This document shows positions 56,011-64,000 of a stretch of 64,000 bases of DNA, piece after piece. Under the pieces are notes generated by a model. It saw only the letters and a list, made by a program, of their open reading frames with translations. It did no database searches and was not told where the DNA came from. This DNA is from Candidatus Sulfuricurvum sp. RIFRC-1 (lineage in GTDB: Bacteria > Campylobacterota > Campylobacteria > Campylobacterales > Sulfurimonadaceae). The stretch covers positions 2,266,001-2,330,000 of the forward strand of contig NC_020505.1 of NCBI RefSeq assembly GCF_000310245.1, in the 5' to 3' direction. Every line of letters starts with the position of its first letter. Position 1 is the first letter of the stretch. Made by a program: the position numbers and the translations under genes.

Positions 56011-57639
56011 ATGACCAAATATATTTTTGTAACCGGCGGTGTACTCAGTTCACTCGGAAAAGGGATTACGGCAGCCAGTATCGGAGCGTTACTCAAACAC
56101 TCCGGCAAACAAGTCGGAATGCTCAAAATCGATCCGTATATCAACGTTGACCCGGGAACCATGAGCCCACTGGAACACGGTGAAGTATTCGTAACCCAAG
56201 ATGGTGCCGAAACGGATTTGGACATTGGAAACTACGAACGTTTTCTCGACGCATCTTTTTTACGCACCAGCAACTTCACGACGGGTCAAGTCTACAGCTC
56301 GGTTATCGAACGTGAGCGCAGCGGCGGGTATTTGGGGCAGACGATTCAGGTTGTTCCTCATATCGTCGGAGAAATTGTTGATCGTATTAAAAAAGCCGGT
56401 GAGGGACATGAGATTCTTGTTGTTGAGCTCGGCGGTACCGTCGGAGACATCGAGGGATTGCCGTTTATGGAAGCGATTCGCACCATGAAACACGATGACG
56501 AGGTAGAAGGGACATTTTTCATCCATGTTACCCTCATCCCGTTCATCAAAGCGGCTGGTGAGCACAAAAGCAAACCGACCCAGCACTCAGTGCAGGAGCT
56601 TCGTCGTATCGGAATCACCCCACAGATGATTATCGCCCGTAGTGAAGAAAAACTCCCAAGAACCTTTAAAAAGAAACTTGCCCTCGCCTGTGACGTCAGC
56701 TCGGACAGTATCATCGAAGCAATGGATGAGCAAACCATTTATGCAGTACCATTGAGCTTTTTACAACAAAATATCCTTGCCCCGATCGCTAAAGAGCTCA
56801 GTCTTGGAGAACTTAAACCCGATATGGAACAGTGGGATTCATTGGTCAAAAAGATTGTCTCTCCAAAACACCATGTTACCATCGGATTTGTCGGTAAATA
56901 TCTGGAACTCAAAGAGTCGTATAAATCGCTCATCGAAGCGCTTATCCATTCGGGAGCGCATCTCGATACCCGCGTAGCGATCAACTGGATTGACAGTGAA
57001 AAAATCGAAACGCAAGGGGCAGAAGCACTGTTACGCGACTGTGATTCGGTTCTCGTTGCCGGCGGTTTCGGTAACCGTGGAGTTGAAGGGAAAATCGAAG
57101 CGATTCGCTACGCCCGTGAAAATAAAATCCCGTATTTGGGAATCTGTTTGGGAATGCAGCTCTCCATCGTCGAATACGCACGCAATGTTTTAGGCTATGC
57201 TGATGCCAATTCCATCGAGTTTAACCCGAAAACGACCCATCCAATGATTTATCTAATCGATAATTTCATCGACCAATCAGGTGAAACTCAGCTTCGAACC
57301 CACCACTCGCCGATGGGAGGAACACTCCGTCTGGGCGAATACCCGTGTGAAACGAAAGAGGGGTCAAACCTTCGTACTGCCTATAACAACGAAGCACTGA
57401 TTTATGAGCGTCACCGTCACCGTTACGAAGCCAATCCGACCTATCGTGCAGCACTCGAAGCGGCGGGAATGGTCGTTACCGGTGAATCACATGGTTTGAT
57501 CGAAGCGGTTGAGATTCCAAATCATCCATGGTTTTTGGGGGTACAATTTCATCCTGAATTCACCTCTCGTCTCCAAAGTCCGAATGCTTCCATCCTCGGA
57601 TTTGTGAAAGCAACATTCGCGCATGTCAACCCTGCCTGA
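56011..57639 (+). CDS. pyrG: CTP synthase
   Basis: 542 residues, full length. Makes CTP from UTP, ATP and glutamine. The synthase domain opens with [20 protein letters not shown]; the glutamine amidotransferase domain (from about 290) has [11 protein letters not shown] and the catalytic cysteine in [10 protein letters not shown] near residue 380, with histidine in [11 protein letters not shown]. The last 17 bases overlap recJ. Confidence 0.97.
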   Translation: MTKYIFVTGGVLSSLGKGITAASIGALLKHSGKQVGMLKIDPYINVDPGTMSPLEHGEVFVTQDGAETDLDIGNYERFLDASFLRTSNFTTGQVYSSVIERERSGGYLGQTIQVVPHIVGEIVDRIKKAGEGHEILVVELGGTVGDIEGLPFMEAIRTMKHDDEVEGTFFIHVTLIPFIKAAGEHKSKPTQHSVQELRRIGITPQMIIARSEEKLPRTFKKKLALACDVSSDSIIEAMDEQTIYAVPLSFLQQNILAPIAKELSLGELKPDMEQWDSLVKKIVSPKHHVTIGFVGKYLELKESYKSLIEALIHSGAHLDTRVAINWIDSEKIETQGAEALLRDCDSVLVAGGFGNRGVEGKIEAIRYARENKIPYLGICLGMQLSIVEYARNVLGYADANSIEFNPKTTHPMIYLIDNFIDQSGETQLRTHHSPMGGTLRLGEYPCETKEGSNLRTAYNNEALIYERHRHRYEANPTYRAALEAAGMVVTGESHGLIEAVEIPNHPWFLGVQFHPEFTSRLQSPNASILGFVKATFAHVNPA

Positions 57640-59218
57640 AGTACCCCTTCTCGATCATACCTCTCTAGGGAGTTTTTTAGCGCACCGTTTTGAGGCGCAA
57701 AGCGAGAAACTCTCCGATATACCCCACCCCAATAATCTCAAAGATGCCAAAAAAGGTGCCGAGCGTTTAGCTCGTGCTATCCGTAACAATGAACGTATCG
57801 CTCTGGTCGGCGATTACGATGTGGATGGCGTCACCTCGACCGCAATCGTCAAACGTTTTTTCGACCTCATCCCCTACCCTCTAATTACTACCATACCGAA
57901 CCGATTTAGTGATGGGTATGGGGTCTCTAAAAATGTACTCGAGCGTCTCGATGCGGATGTCATCTTTACCGTCGACAACGGGATCAATGCCATAGAAGCC
58001 GCAGAAGTGTGCAGGTTACGGGGAATCGATCTGATCATTACCGATCATCACACCCCTGGTGACATCCTCCCGGACGCTTATGCCATTATCAACCCGAAAC
58101 AGCCCGATTGTCCCTATCCGTTTAAAGAGATATGCGGTGCGCAAGTGGGTTGGCTGCTCATGGGGCTAGTGAAACAAGAACTAAACCTCACCATCGATAT
58201 GCGTCAGTTTTTTCCCTTTCTCGCTCTCGCAATTATCGCCGATGTCATGCCGCTCATAGGGATTAATCGTGCTATTGTCAAGACAGGGTTAGAGATGATG
58301 CAAACGTCATCCCTCTCTCCGTTTCTCCTTATACGTGATTTTCTAAACCGCTCCAATGTCTCCTCTGAAGATATCGCATTTCAAATCGCTCCGCGTATCA
58401 ACTCGGCAGGACGGCTCGAAGATGCTTCGATCGCTTTGGATTTTCTCTTGGCCGACACCAGCGAGAGGGCATACCATCAGTTCGAACTTCTCAGCGCCCT
58501 CAATACCTTGCGCAAAGAGACCGAAGCGCAAAATACCGCCGAAGCAATGGTACACGTAAACCGTGATGATTCAATCATAGTCGTAGTCGGTGAGCACTGG
58601 AATGAAGGGGTCGTCGGGATCGTGGCATCACGCCTCGTCAACCATTTTCAAAAACCTGCCATTGTCCTCAGTATTCACAACGGTATTGCCAAAGGCTCCG
58701 GTCGGAGCATCGGTAATGTCGATCTCTATACCCTCATCAAATCCCAAGAGAAACATCTGCAAAAATTCGGCGGTCACAAAATGGCGGCAGGACTTTCGAT
58801 GAGCAGTGATACGGTAAGCGCATTTCGTCTTGGAATCAATGAAGCGGCAAAAAGTGTTAATCCTTCTGATTTCATTCCCCACAATGAGATCGTCGGTGAG
58901 CTGGAACATGAGATGATCAATTTTCAGCTTTTAGAGCTGTTGGAGCGATTCGAACCCTACGGTGAGGGAAATCCCCGCCCGAGGTTTCTGATCCGTGAGG
59001 CCGATGTTGTAACCGTAAAACTGTTCGGTAGCGACCAATCGCACAGCCGTATCGAACTCCGCCCCTCTGCTGTGAGTCCAAAAACACTCGAACTGATCGC
59101 ATTTCGGCGAACACTCGAATGCCCCGAAAATAAAAAAATGTCGTGCAGCTATACAGTAAATAAAAATGAATGGAACGGACGTGTCTCCCTCCAACTGATG
59201 GTGGAGAGAGTCTTTTGA
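57623..59218 (+). CDS. recJ: Single-strand DNA exonuclease RecJ
   Basis: 531 residues. A 5'-3' exonuclease in recombination and mismatch repair. DHH-family metal motifs: [16 protein letters not shown] near 68, [21 protein letters not shown] near 144; the DHHA1 part has [15 protein letters not shown] and [12 protein letters not shown] near 385. Slightly shorter than the E. coli enzyme (577), as usual in this phylum. Translationally coupled to pyrG and to the following lipoprotein gene. Confidence 0.95.
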   Translation: MSTLPEVPLLDHTSLGSFLAHRFEAQSEKLSDIPHPNNLKDAKKGAERLARAIRNNERIALVGDYDVDGVTSTAIVKRFFDLIPYPLITTIPNRFSDGYGVSKNVLERLDADVIFTVDNGINAIEAAEVCRLRGIDLIITDHHTPGDILPDAYAIINPKQPDCPYPFKEICGAQVGWLLMGLVKQELNLTIDMRQFFPFLALAIIADVMPLIGINRAIVKTGLEMMQTSSLSPFLLIRDFLNRSNVSSEDIAFQIAPRINSAGRLEDASIALDFLLADTSERAYHQFELLSALNTLRKETEAQNTAEAMVHVNRDDSIIVVVGEHWNEGVVGIVASRLVNHFQKPAIVLSIHNGIAKGSGRSIGNVDLYTLIKSQEKHLQKFGGHKMAAGLSMSSDTVSAFRLGINEAAKSVNPSDFIPHNEIVGELEHEMINFQLLELLERFEPYGEGNPRPRFLIREADVVTVKLFGSDQSHSRIELRPSAVSPKTLELIAFRRTLECPENKKMSCSYTVNKNEWNGRVSLQLMVERVF

Positions 59219-59673
59219 TCACGCGTATCCTTTTCCTCGCTTTTTTGCTCATCGGATGCAACAGCACTAATACCACTCTCCCCTATCCGCTCACCATCAG
59301 TGAAGAGGGTCTCGGTGCGATCCATCCCGATACCCCATTCGAGCAAATCAGTACTTCTTTGCACGGTTTTGAGTTTGAAAAACTGAGTCGAATTTCCCCT
59401 CAGTACCCCGAGATCATCTACCAAATGAAACGGGGGGATGGACTCATCGCCCAAATCGTGTCCGATGCTTCGGGTAAGAAAATCGCCGCAATCCATATCC
59501 TCAACCCGCAGGTTAAAAACAAACGGAACCTCGGACTGGGTGATTCATTGCCTCAAGCTAAAACATTGACATGCCCTAATGCCCTTTGTTCTTACGATAA
59601 TGAGCCCTCAGTACACTACCGGATCGATCCAAAAACACGAACCATTCTCGAAATAACCTTTCAAAAGCTATAA
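59215..59673 (+). CDS. Lipoprotein, DUF1131/YfeY-like
   Basis: 152 residues. TTG start at 59215 inside the recJ stop (TTGA), with GGAGAG 6 bases upstream; this gives a lipoprotein signal with lipobox LLIGCNS. The mature part, YPLTISEEGLGAIHPDTPF, then GDGLIAQIVSDASGKKIAAIHI and NLGLGDSL, resembles the DUF1131 family (E. coli YfeY, an envelope-stress lipoprotein). Function unknown. Precedes lapB by 6 bases. Confidence 0.7.
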   Translation: MITRILFLAFLLIGCNSTNTTLPYPLTISEEGLGAIHPDTPFEQISTSLHGFEFEKLSRISPQYPEIIYQMKRGDGLIAQIVSDASGKKIAAIHILNPQVKNKRNLGLGDSLPQAKTLTCPNALCSYDNEPSVHYRIDPKTRTILEITFQKL

Positions 59674-59679
59674 TACGTC

Positions 59680-60723
59680 ATGGACACTTTTTTTATTGAA
59701 TTTCGCGATCCCCTTTTTGGTGTTGTCGTTTTTTTTATCCTCCTCTTTATTCTCTCGTTTTTGAGCTACTGGTGGGGACGATACAAAACATCCCGAGAGC
59801 ATCGTGATCTCGAATCATTTTTAGGAAAATTCGAATCGCTTGAAGAAGAGGCAAAACTCTCTGAGCAAGTGCAGAGCAACTCCCTCACCAGCGAATCATG
59901 GCTTTTACTGGCACAAAGCTTTGAGCATCAAGGGAACTATGAAAAGAGCGTTGAAATCTATCACGCCCTCCTCTCAAAAAATCGTGATCCCATCTTTCAA
60001 AAAGACGCTTTATTACTGTTAGGAAAAAGTTTTTTCAAAGCAGGATTTTTAGAACGTTCCCGTCAGAGTTTTCTCCAAATTCTAAGCAATGCACCCAGAA
60101 CACCCCAAGCACTCCATTTTTTAGTCCTCATCTATGAACAACTTCAGCAATACGATAAAGCGCTAGAAGTCATGGAGTCCCTACAAGAACTCTCACCCGA
60201 AACGATCAATGAAAAATTCTATTTGGAATGCAAACTTCTCATTAGCGATCACCGTATCAGTATCGATGAAAAAGCGCACCGGTTGATTGCATTTTACGAA
60301 ACCCATCACTGTTTAGGGTATATGGTGTATGAATGGCTTTTTACGTATCGTCCGCTTTTGGCGTGGAAACATTTCGATCAATCCCTCAGCGAACGGCTCA
60401 GCGATGTATTGTGGCGTGTAGGGGATGAAAATCTCGATTTGGATATAATTGCAAGCAACACCTATCTGCGTGAGCTTTTCAGTGCAAAAAGCTCAGTAGA
60501 GCTGGCAGAGGGAAGCTCGATTTTCGAGCTTGACACCCTGATCGCATTACGCCGCTGCGGTGCAGGCAAAGCAACACTGGAATTTGAATATACGTGTGAT
60601 GCGTGTAACCAAATCTCGTTTTTACCGTTTCACCGCTGTCCTCACTGTCATGCGATTGATACCGTACAAAACATAATGAATCTCTCAAAGGAACGGTTTG
60701 AAGAAAATAACTCTCTTCAGTGA
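59680..60723 (+). CDS. lapB: LapB/YciM-like TPR protein with C-terminal metal-binding domain
   Basis: 347 residues: one N-terminal membrane helix (VVFFILLFILSFLSYWWG), tetratricopeptide repeats over about 65-200 (SWLLLAQSFEHQGNYEKSVE and similar), and a rubredoxin-like end with CDACNQISFLPFHRCPHC. This is the layout of E. coli LapB, which controls lipopolysaccharide synthesis by regulating LpxC breakdown. Whether it has that role here is inferred. It overlaps rnhA by 26 bases. Confidence 0.82.
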   Translation: MDTFFIEFRDPLFGVVVFFILLFILSFLSYWWGRYKTSREHRDLESFLGKFESLEEEAKLSEQVQSNSLTSESWLLLAQSFEHQGNYEKSVEIYHALLSKNRDPIFQKDALLLLGKSFFKAGFLERSRQSFLQILSNAPRTPQALHFLVLIYEQLQQYDKALEVMESLQELSPETINEKFYLECKLLISDHRISIDEKAHRLIAFYETHHCLGYMVYEWLFTYRPLLAWKHFDQSLSERLSDVLWRVGDENLDLDIIASNTYLRELFSAKSSVELAEGSSIFELDTLIALRRCGAGKATLEFEYTCDACNQISFLPFHRCPHCHAIDTVQNIMNLSKERFEENNSLQ

Positions 60724-61129
60724 TGGCTCGGCATTGGGTAATCCCGGACCGGGGGGATTTGGAGCGATTCTGCGCTACGGCGATAAAGAACGGATTATTA
60801 GCGGCGGGGAAGAGCATACGACGAATAATCGGATGGAACTCCTCGGGGTGATAGAAGGTCTTCGTGCGATCAAAGAACCGTGCGACGTCACCGTAATCTC
60901 CGATTCGAGCTATGTGATCCGAGGGATTAACGAGTGGCTGGAGGGGTGGGTCAAACGGAACTTTGCCAAAGTCAAAAACCCCGACCTCTGGCAAGAATAT
61001 ATCAAAGTCTCTAGAGGCCACCGTATCAACGGCGTATGGGTTCGAGGACATAACGGTCATCCCGAAAATGAGCAATGTGACCAAATCGCCCGCGAAGAGG
61101 CGGAAAAGTATAAAAACGCTTTAAAATAG
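60698..61129 (+). CDS. rnhA: Ribonuclease HI
   Basis: 143 residues. Cuts the RNA strand in RNA-DNA hybrids. Catalytic acids are visible: D in LFSDGSALGNPGPGGFG, E in NNRMELLGVIEGL, D in VISDSSYVIRGI, D in NEQCDQIAREEA; the handle WLEGWVKRNFAKVKNPDLW is present. TTG start at 60698 after AAAGGAAC, inside lapB. Followed by the second copy of the dispersed repeat. Confidence 0.95.
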   Translation: MKKITLFSDGSALGNPGPGGFGAILRYGDKERIISGGEEHTTNNRMELLGVIEGLRAIKEPCDVTVISDSSYVIRGINEWLEGWVKRNFAKVKNPDLWQEYIKVSRGHRINGVWVRGHNGHPENEQCDQIAREEAEKYKNALK

Positions 61130-61131
61130 AA

Positions 61132-61210
61132 GTACGCAAGCGTGCGTAGGCTCTCTGCCGAAGAGAACTCAGCGTTAGCGTAGGATGGGGGGCTTTGCTC
61201 CCAATCCGTG
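61132..61210 (+). repeat. Dispersed structured repeat, copy 2
   Basis: Same element as 53857-53940. The terminal stem is GGATGGGGGGC (61183-61193), loop TTT, GCTCCCAATCC (61197-61207), 10 of 11 positions paired. Both arms changed relative to copy 1 while the loop TTT and the neighbouring GC/GC were kept. It starts 3 bases after the rnhA stop and lies before rnc. Confidence 0.8.
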
Positions 61211-61256
61211 TTAAAATGATGAAAGCGGAAAAATTTAAAAAAGGATTAAATCACTA

Positions 61257-61937
61257 ATGGATAACTTAACCACCCTGCAAGAACGCTTAGGGTACACATT
61301 TCAAAACAAAGAGCTCCTTATTGAAGCGCTGACGCATAAAAGCTACAAACAGCCCTACAATAATGAGCGCTTGGAGTTTTTGGGAGATGCGGTACTCGAT
61401 CTCATCGTCGGTGAATACCTCTATAGCAAATTTCGCGGATACGACGAGGGGAAACTCTCAAAAATGCGCGCATCACTCGTCAACGAAGAGGGTTTTACCG
61501 CTCTCGCCCTCCACTTGGATCTTGGAGGATATATCTATCTCTCCAATGCCGAAGAGAACAACAGCGGTCGAACCAAAAGCTCACTCCTCTCGAATGCGTT
61601 TGAAGCACTCATGGGGGCAATCTACCTCGAAACCGGTTTGGGCAAAGTGCAGGAGATTACCATTGATCTCCTCGAACACGTCCATCCTGATATTTCGCTC
61701 GATTCACTCTTTAAAGACTATAAAACTTCTCTCCAAGAGCTGACCCAAGCCCATTACGGAACCACTCCCGAATATCAGCTCATCGCCGCTCACGGCCCCG
61801 ATCATAAAAAAGAGTTTGAAGTTGCCGTTATCATCGACGGCAAGCGATACGCCTCCGCTCAGGGAAAAAGTAAAAAACAAGCCCAGCAAGAGGCGGCGCA
61901 AATCGCCCTTGAGATGCTGTCAAAGGAGCTCAAATGA
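61257..61937 (+). CDS. rnc: Ribonuclease III
   Basis: 226 residues. Processes rRNA precursors and double-stranded RNA. The signature [20 protein letters not shown] lies near 35-54, the second acidic cluster in [16 protein letters not shown] near 120, and a double-stranded-RNA-binding domain spans about 155-225 ([16 protein letters not shown]). Preceded by AAAAAAGGATTAAATC and overlapping aroC by ATGA. Confidence 0.96.
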   Translation: MDNLTTLQERLGYTFQNKELLIEALTHKSYKQPYNNERLEFLGDAVLDLIVGEYLYSKFRGYDEGKLSKMRASLVNEEGFTALALHLDLGGYIYLSNAEENNSGRTKSSLLSNAFEALMGAIYLETGLGKVQEITIDLLEHVHPDISLDSLFKDYKTSLQELTQAHYGTTPEYQLIAAHGPDHKKEFEVAVIIDGKRYASAQGKSKKQAQQEAAQIALEMLSKELK

Positions 61938-63007
61938 ATCGGTTTGGTGAACGTTTTACCATAACAACATTCGGCGAATCCCACGGCAAAGCGATCGGCT
62001 GTGTTCTCGACGGTGTCCCTGCCGGACTCGAAATCGATGAAGCGTTTATTCAAAGCGAACTCGATCGCCGCAAACCGGGGCAGAACGAGTTTGCTACCGC
62101 ACGCAAAGAAGAGGATAAAGTTGAGATCCTCAGCGGCGTATTCGAAGGATTTAGCACCGGAACACCGATAGCGATGGTGATCTACAACACCGACCAAAAG
62201 AGCGGTGATTACAGCAATGTCAAAGATATTTTTCGTCCGGGTCATGCAGACTTTACCTATTTTCACAAATACGGTCTCCGCGACTATCGCGGCGGCGGAC
62301 GCTCATCAGCACGCGAAACGGCGGCGCGCGTTGCGGGAGGAGCGATTGCGAAACTCATGCTCCGTTCTTTGGGGATCGAGTTTGCCAGCGGTATCAGTGC
62401 TATCCACGGCATCGAGGCACAAAGTCTGGATTTCTCGTATCCAAAAAACAGCCCTATCTATGCCCTTGACGCGAGCGTAGAAGAGGCTCAAAAAGCGGCA
62501 ATTTTAACGGCTAAAAATGCTCATGATTCGGTCGGAGGCGTTGCTACAGTCAAAATTTCACATCTTCCTATCGGCTTAGGACAGGGGCTTTATTACAAAC
62601 TCGATGCAGTGTTGGCAGAGGCAATGATGGGAATCAATGCCGTCAAAGCGGTTGAAATCGGCGAGGGAATTCACAGTGCAGAGCTCCTCGCCAGCCAAAA
62701 TAACGACCCAATCACTCCAGATGGTTTTAAAACCAATCACTCCGGTGGCATTTTAGGGGGGATGAGCAACGGGGATGATGTCATCTTGCGCGTTCACTTC
62801 AAACCGACCCCGTCGATTTTCATCGACCAAGAAAGTATCGATACCCATAATGAGTCTATCAATGTCTCTCTCAAAGGTCGTCATGATCCCTGCGTCGCTG
62901 TACGCGGTTCTGTCGTTGCCGAATCCATGGCGGCACTTGTCGTTGCCGATATGCTACTGCTCAACATGGGTTCAACAATGAACGGCGTAAAAAACTACTA
63001 CGTATAA
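61934..63007 (+). CDS. aroC: Chorismate synthase
   Basis: 357 residues. Last step of the shikimate pathway, converting EPSP to chorismate with reduced FMN. Motifs: [17 protein letters not shown] at the N-terminus, the histidine/arginine segment [20 protein letters not shown] near 115 and [19 protein letters not shown] near 315. Coupled to rnc. Confidence 0.97.
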   Translation: MNRFGERFTITTFGESHGKAIGCVLDGVPAGLEIDEAFIQSELDRRKPGQNEFATARKEEDKVEILSGVFEGFSTGTPIAMVIYNTDQKSGDYSNVKDIFRPGHADFTYFHKYGLRDYRGGGRSSARETAARVAGGAIAKLMLRSLGIEFASGISAIHGIEAQSLDFSYPKNSPIYALDASVEEAQKAAILTAKNAHDSVGGVATVKISHLPIGLGQGLYYKLDAVLAEAMMGINAVKAVEIGEGIHSAELLASQNNDPITPDGFKTNHSGGILGGMSNGDDVILRVHFKPTPSIFIDQESIDTHNESINVSLKGRHDPCVAVRGSVVAESMAALVVADMLLLNMGSTMNGVKNYYV

Positions 63008-63060
63008 ATATTTAAGCTTTCTTTCACTACCATAAAGAATTCCTATAAAAAGGGTTCTTT

Positions 63061-64000
63061 GTGCTGAGTACGACTCAAAACTGCTATCTCCTTGACACTT
63101 CCGTTATTTTAGATGATCCCACCAACATTTTACGAATCAGTGATGAAAATCACAACGGTATCGTTATCACTAACATCGTTTTGGCTGAACTCAACAGTAA
63201 AAAAGACGATATGCGCTCCGAAGCGGGCTTTCAGGCTCGGGAATTTTTCCGCCTTGCTGATGCTGCATGGGGCGAGCCGATCAGTTTTATAGAGCTTCCT
63301 GAGTGTGTTCGCAAGCATGTTGATATGGATGCATGTAAAAATGACCGTTACTACCGGTTAGCCCTCAATTATGATCGCTCCCTCCACGGAGGTGAGGCGA
63401 ATCTCATCGACCTCTTTATCGTCCACCGTGAAAATTACCGTATATCTCACAATTTTTCAGAGCCGAAAGGGATCAATGATGCCAAAATCGGTGAGATTGC
63501 CGATGATTACGACCTTACCCTCCTTAGCAATGATATGTCCTTTCGCATCGCCGCCGAGATTCGGGGAATCCGTACCCAGAGTATCCGCAACAGCAGTGTC
63601 GAAGCACCGGAACAAATCGATTTTACTTACACGTATGAGTATGAAGAGACTCCGGCAATCCCGGAGGGTGTCGAACACCATAATTTTGACCAAATCACTT
63701 TTGTCCAAAAGGCACTCAGCACCACCTCTGAGATGTATGAAACGGGAATCCAACGTCACGCATTCAGCTTCAATAACCAAATCGAGTGGTGTGATTTCGA
63801 TCGACGTTTCGGGGAACACTTCAACGAAGAGTTTGTCCGTCCTCTGAATCTGGAGCAAAAGTTTTATTACGCAATGATGACCCATCCGCAAAACTATGTT
63901 AGCGTTGTCTCCGGTTCAACCGGATCGGGAAAAACCCTCGTTGCCCTCCAAGCTGGGCTGGAACTGGTCGAAGAGGGAATTGTAGAGGGGATCGTCTATG
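63061..64000 (+). CDS. PIN-PhoH fusion ATPase/ribonuclease, 3' end cut by the window
   Basis: 313 codons visible. GTG start at 63061 (MLSTTQNCYLLDTSVILDD). Residues about 10-180 form a PIN nuclease domain with acidic residues in LDTSVILDD, VLAELNSKK and DLTLLSNDMSF. The PhoH ATPase domain begins near 255, with Walker A SGSTGSGKTLVAL near 285. PIN-PhoH proteins (PhoH2 type) act as RNA helicase/ribonuclease. The C-terminus lies beyond base 64000. Preceded by AAAAAGGG. Confidence 0.9.
   Translation, partial: MLSTTQNCYLLDTSVILDDPTNILRISDENHNGIVITNIVLAELNSKKDDMRSEAGFQAREFFRLADAAWGEPISFIELPECVRKHVDMDACKNDRYYRLALNYDRSLHGGEANLIDLFIVHRENYRISHNFSEPKGINDAKIGEIADDYDLTLLSNDMSFRIAAEIRGIRTQSIRNSSVEAPEQIDFTYTYEYEETPAIPEGVEHHNFDQITFVQKALSTTSEMYETGIQRHAFSFNNQIEWCDFDRRFGEHFNEEFVRPLNLEQKFYYAMMTHPQNYVSVVSGSTGSGKTLVALQAGLELVEEGIVEGIVY

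Overview
The window reads as a chromosome segment of a Campylobacterota (formerly Epsilonproteobacteria) bacterium, most like the sulfur-oxidising Sulfuricurvum/Sulfurimonas group. This rests on the kind and order of genes (energy-taxis PAS protein, Mrp next to small clade-type proteins, lapB-rnhA-rnc-aroC order, tight ATGA/TAATG overlaps) and on low-to-moderate G+C. The genus is an inference. No CRISPR array, prophage or intact insertion sequence was seen.

Layout: 1-5 kb holds the 3' part of a chemotaxis receptor, an ArsC-like reductase and a porin / phosphate-binding-like protein / HD-GYP unit. 5-11 kb is a Cu(I)/Ag(I) RND efflux operon, followed by a membrane cytochrome b and a Cys-tailed Spy-like protein that diverge around a perfect palindrome. 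leuC stands alone at 12-13.3 kb. 13.3-19.5 kb is a five-gene minus-strand operon (amidohydrolase, ArsR regulator, Aas, LplT-like MFS, YiiX-like hydrolase) for phospholipid or fatty-acid recycling. Upstream of it, a Fic gene sits between 36-bp direct repeats inside the remains of another gene (19.6-21.2 kb). 21.3-25.8 kb holds a PAS protein, a DUF2780 protein, mobA, a membrane sensor-like protein, moaC, a DUF493 protein and a coiled-coil protein.

The most distinctive region is 25.8-34.3 kb. It is a minus-strand operon encoding a periplasmic two-domain rhodanese, a TAT-exported type II DMSO-reductase-family molybdoenzyme, its iron-sulfur beta subunit, a heme-binding gamma subunit fused to cytochrome c, a small Cys-rich secreted protein, a TorD-like chaperone and a polyferredoxin. 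Cofactor genes mobA and moaC lie close by. Divergent from it are a repeat protein, a small conserved protein and an unusual cysteine-free Mrp ATPase. Then come two DUF302-type exported proteins and a FadL-type porin.

40.3-45.9 kb is a complete rRNA operon on the minus strand (16S-tRNA-Ile-tRNA-Ala-23S-5S) with a clear sigma-70 promoter. 46-49.5 kb has a Bax-inhibitor-like protein, a ThiD2-domain protein, a flavoprotein and a BioC-like methyltransferase. 49.5-52.3 kb is a znuACB zinc importer with an overlooked 31-residue CxxC membrane miniprotein just upstream. The rest is mainly housekeeping: secG, frr, pyrE, a Kef-type antiporter, pyrG, recJ, a lipoprotein, lapB, rnhA, rnc, aroC and the start of a PIN-PhoH gene. 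Two copies of a structured dispersed repeat lie after pyrE and after rnhA.
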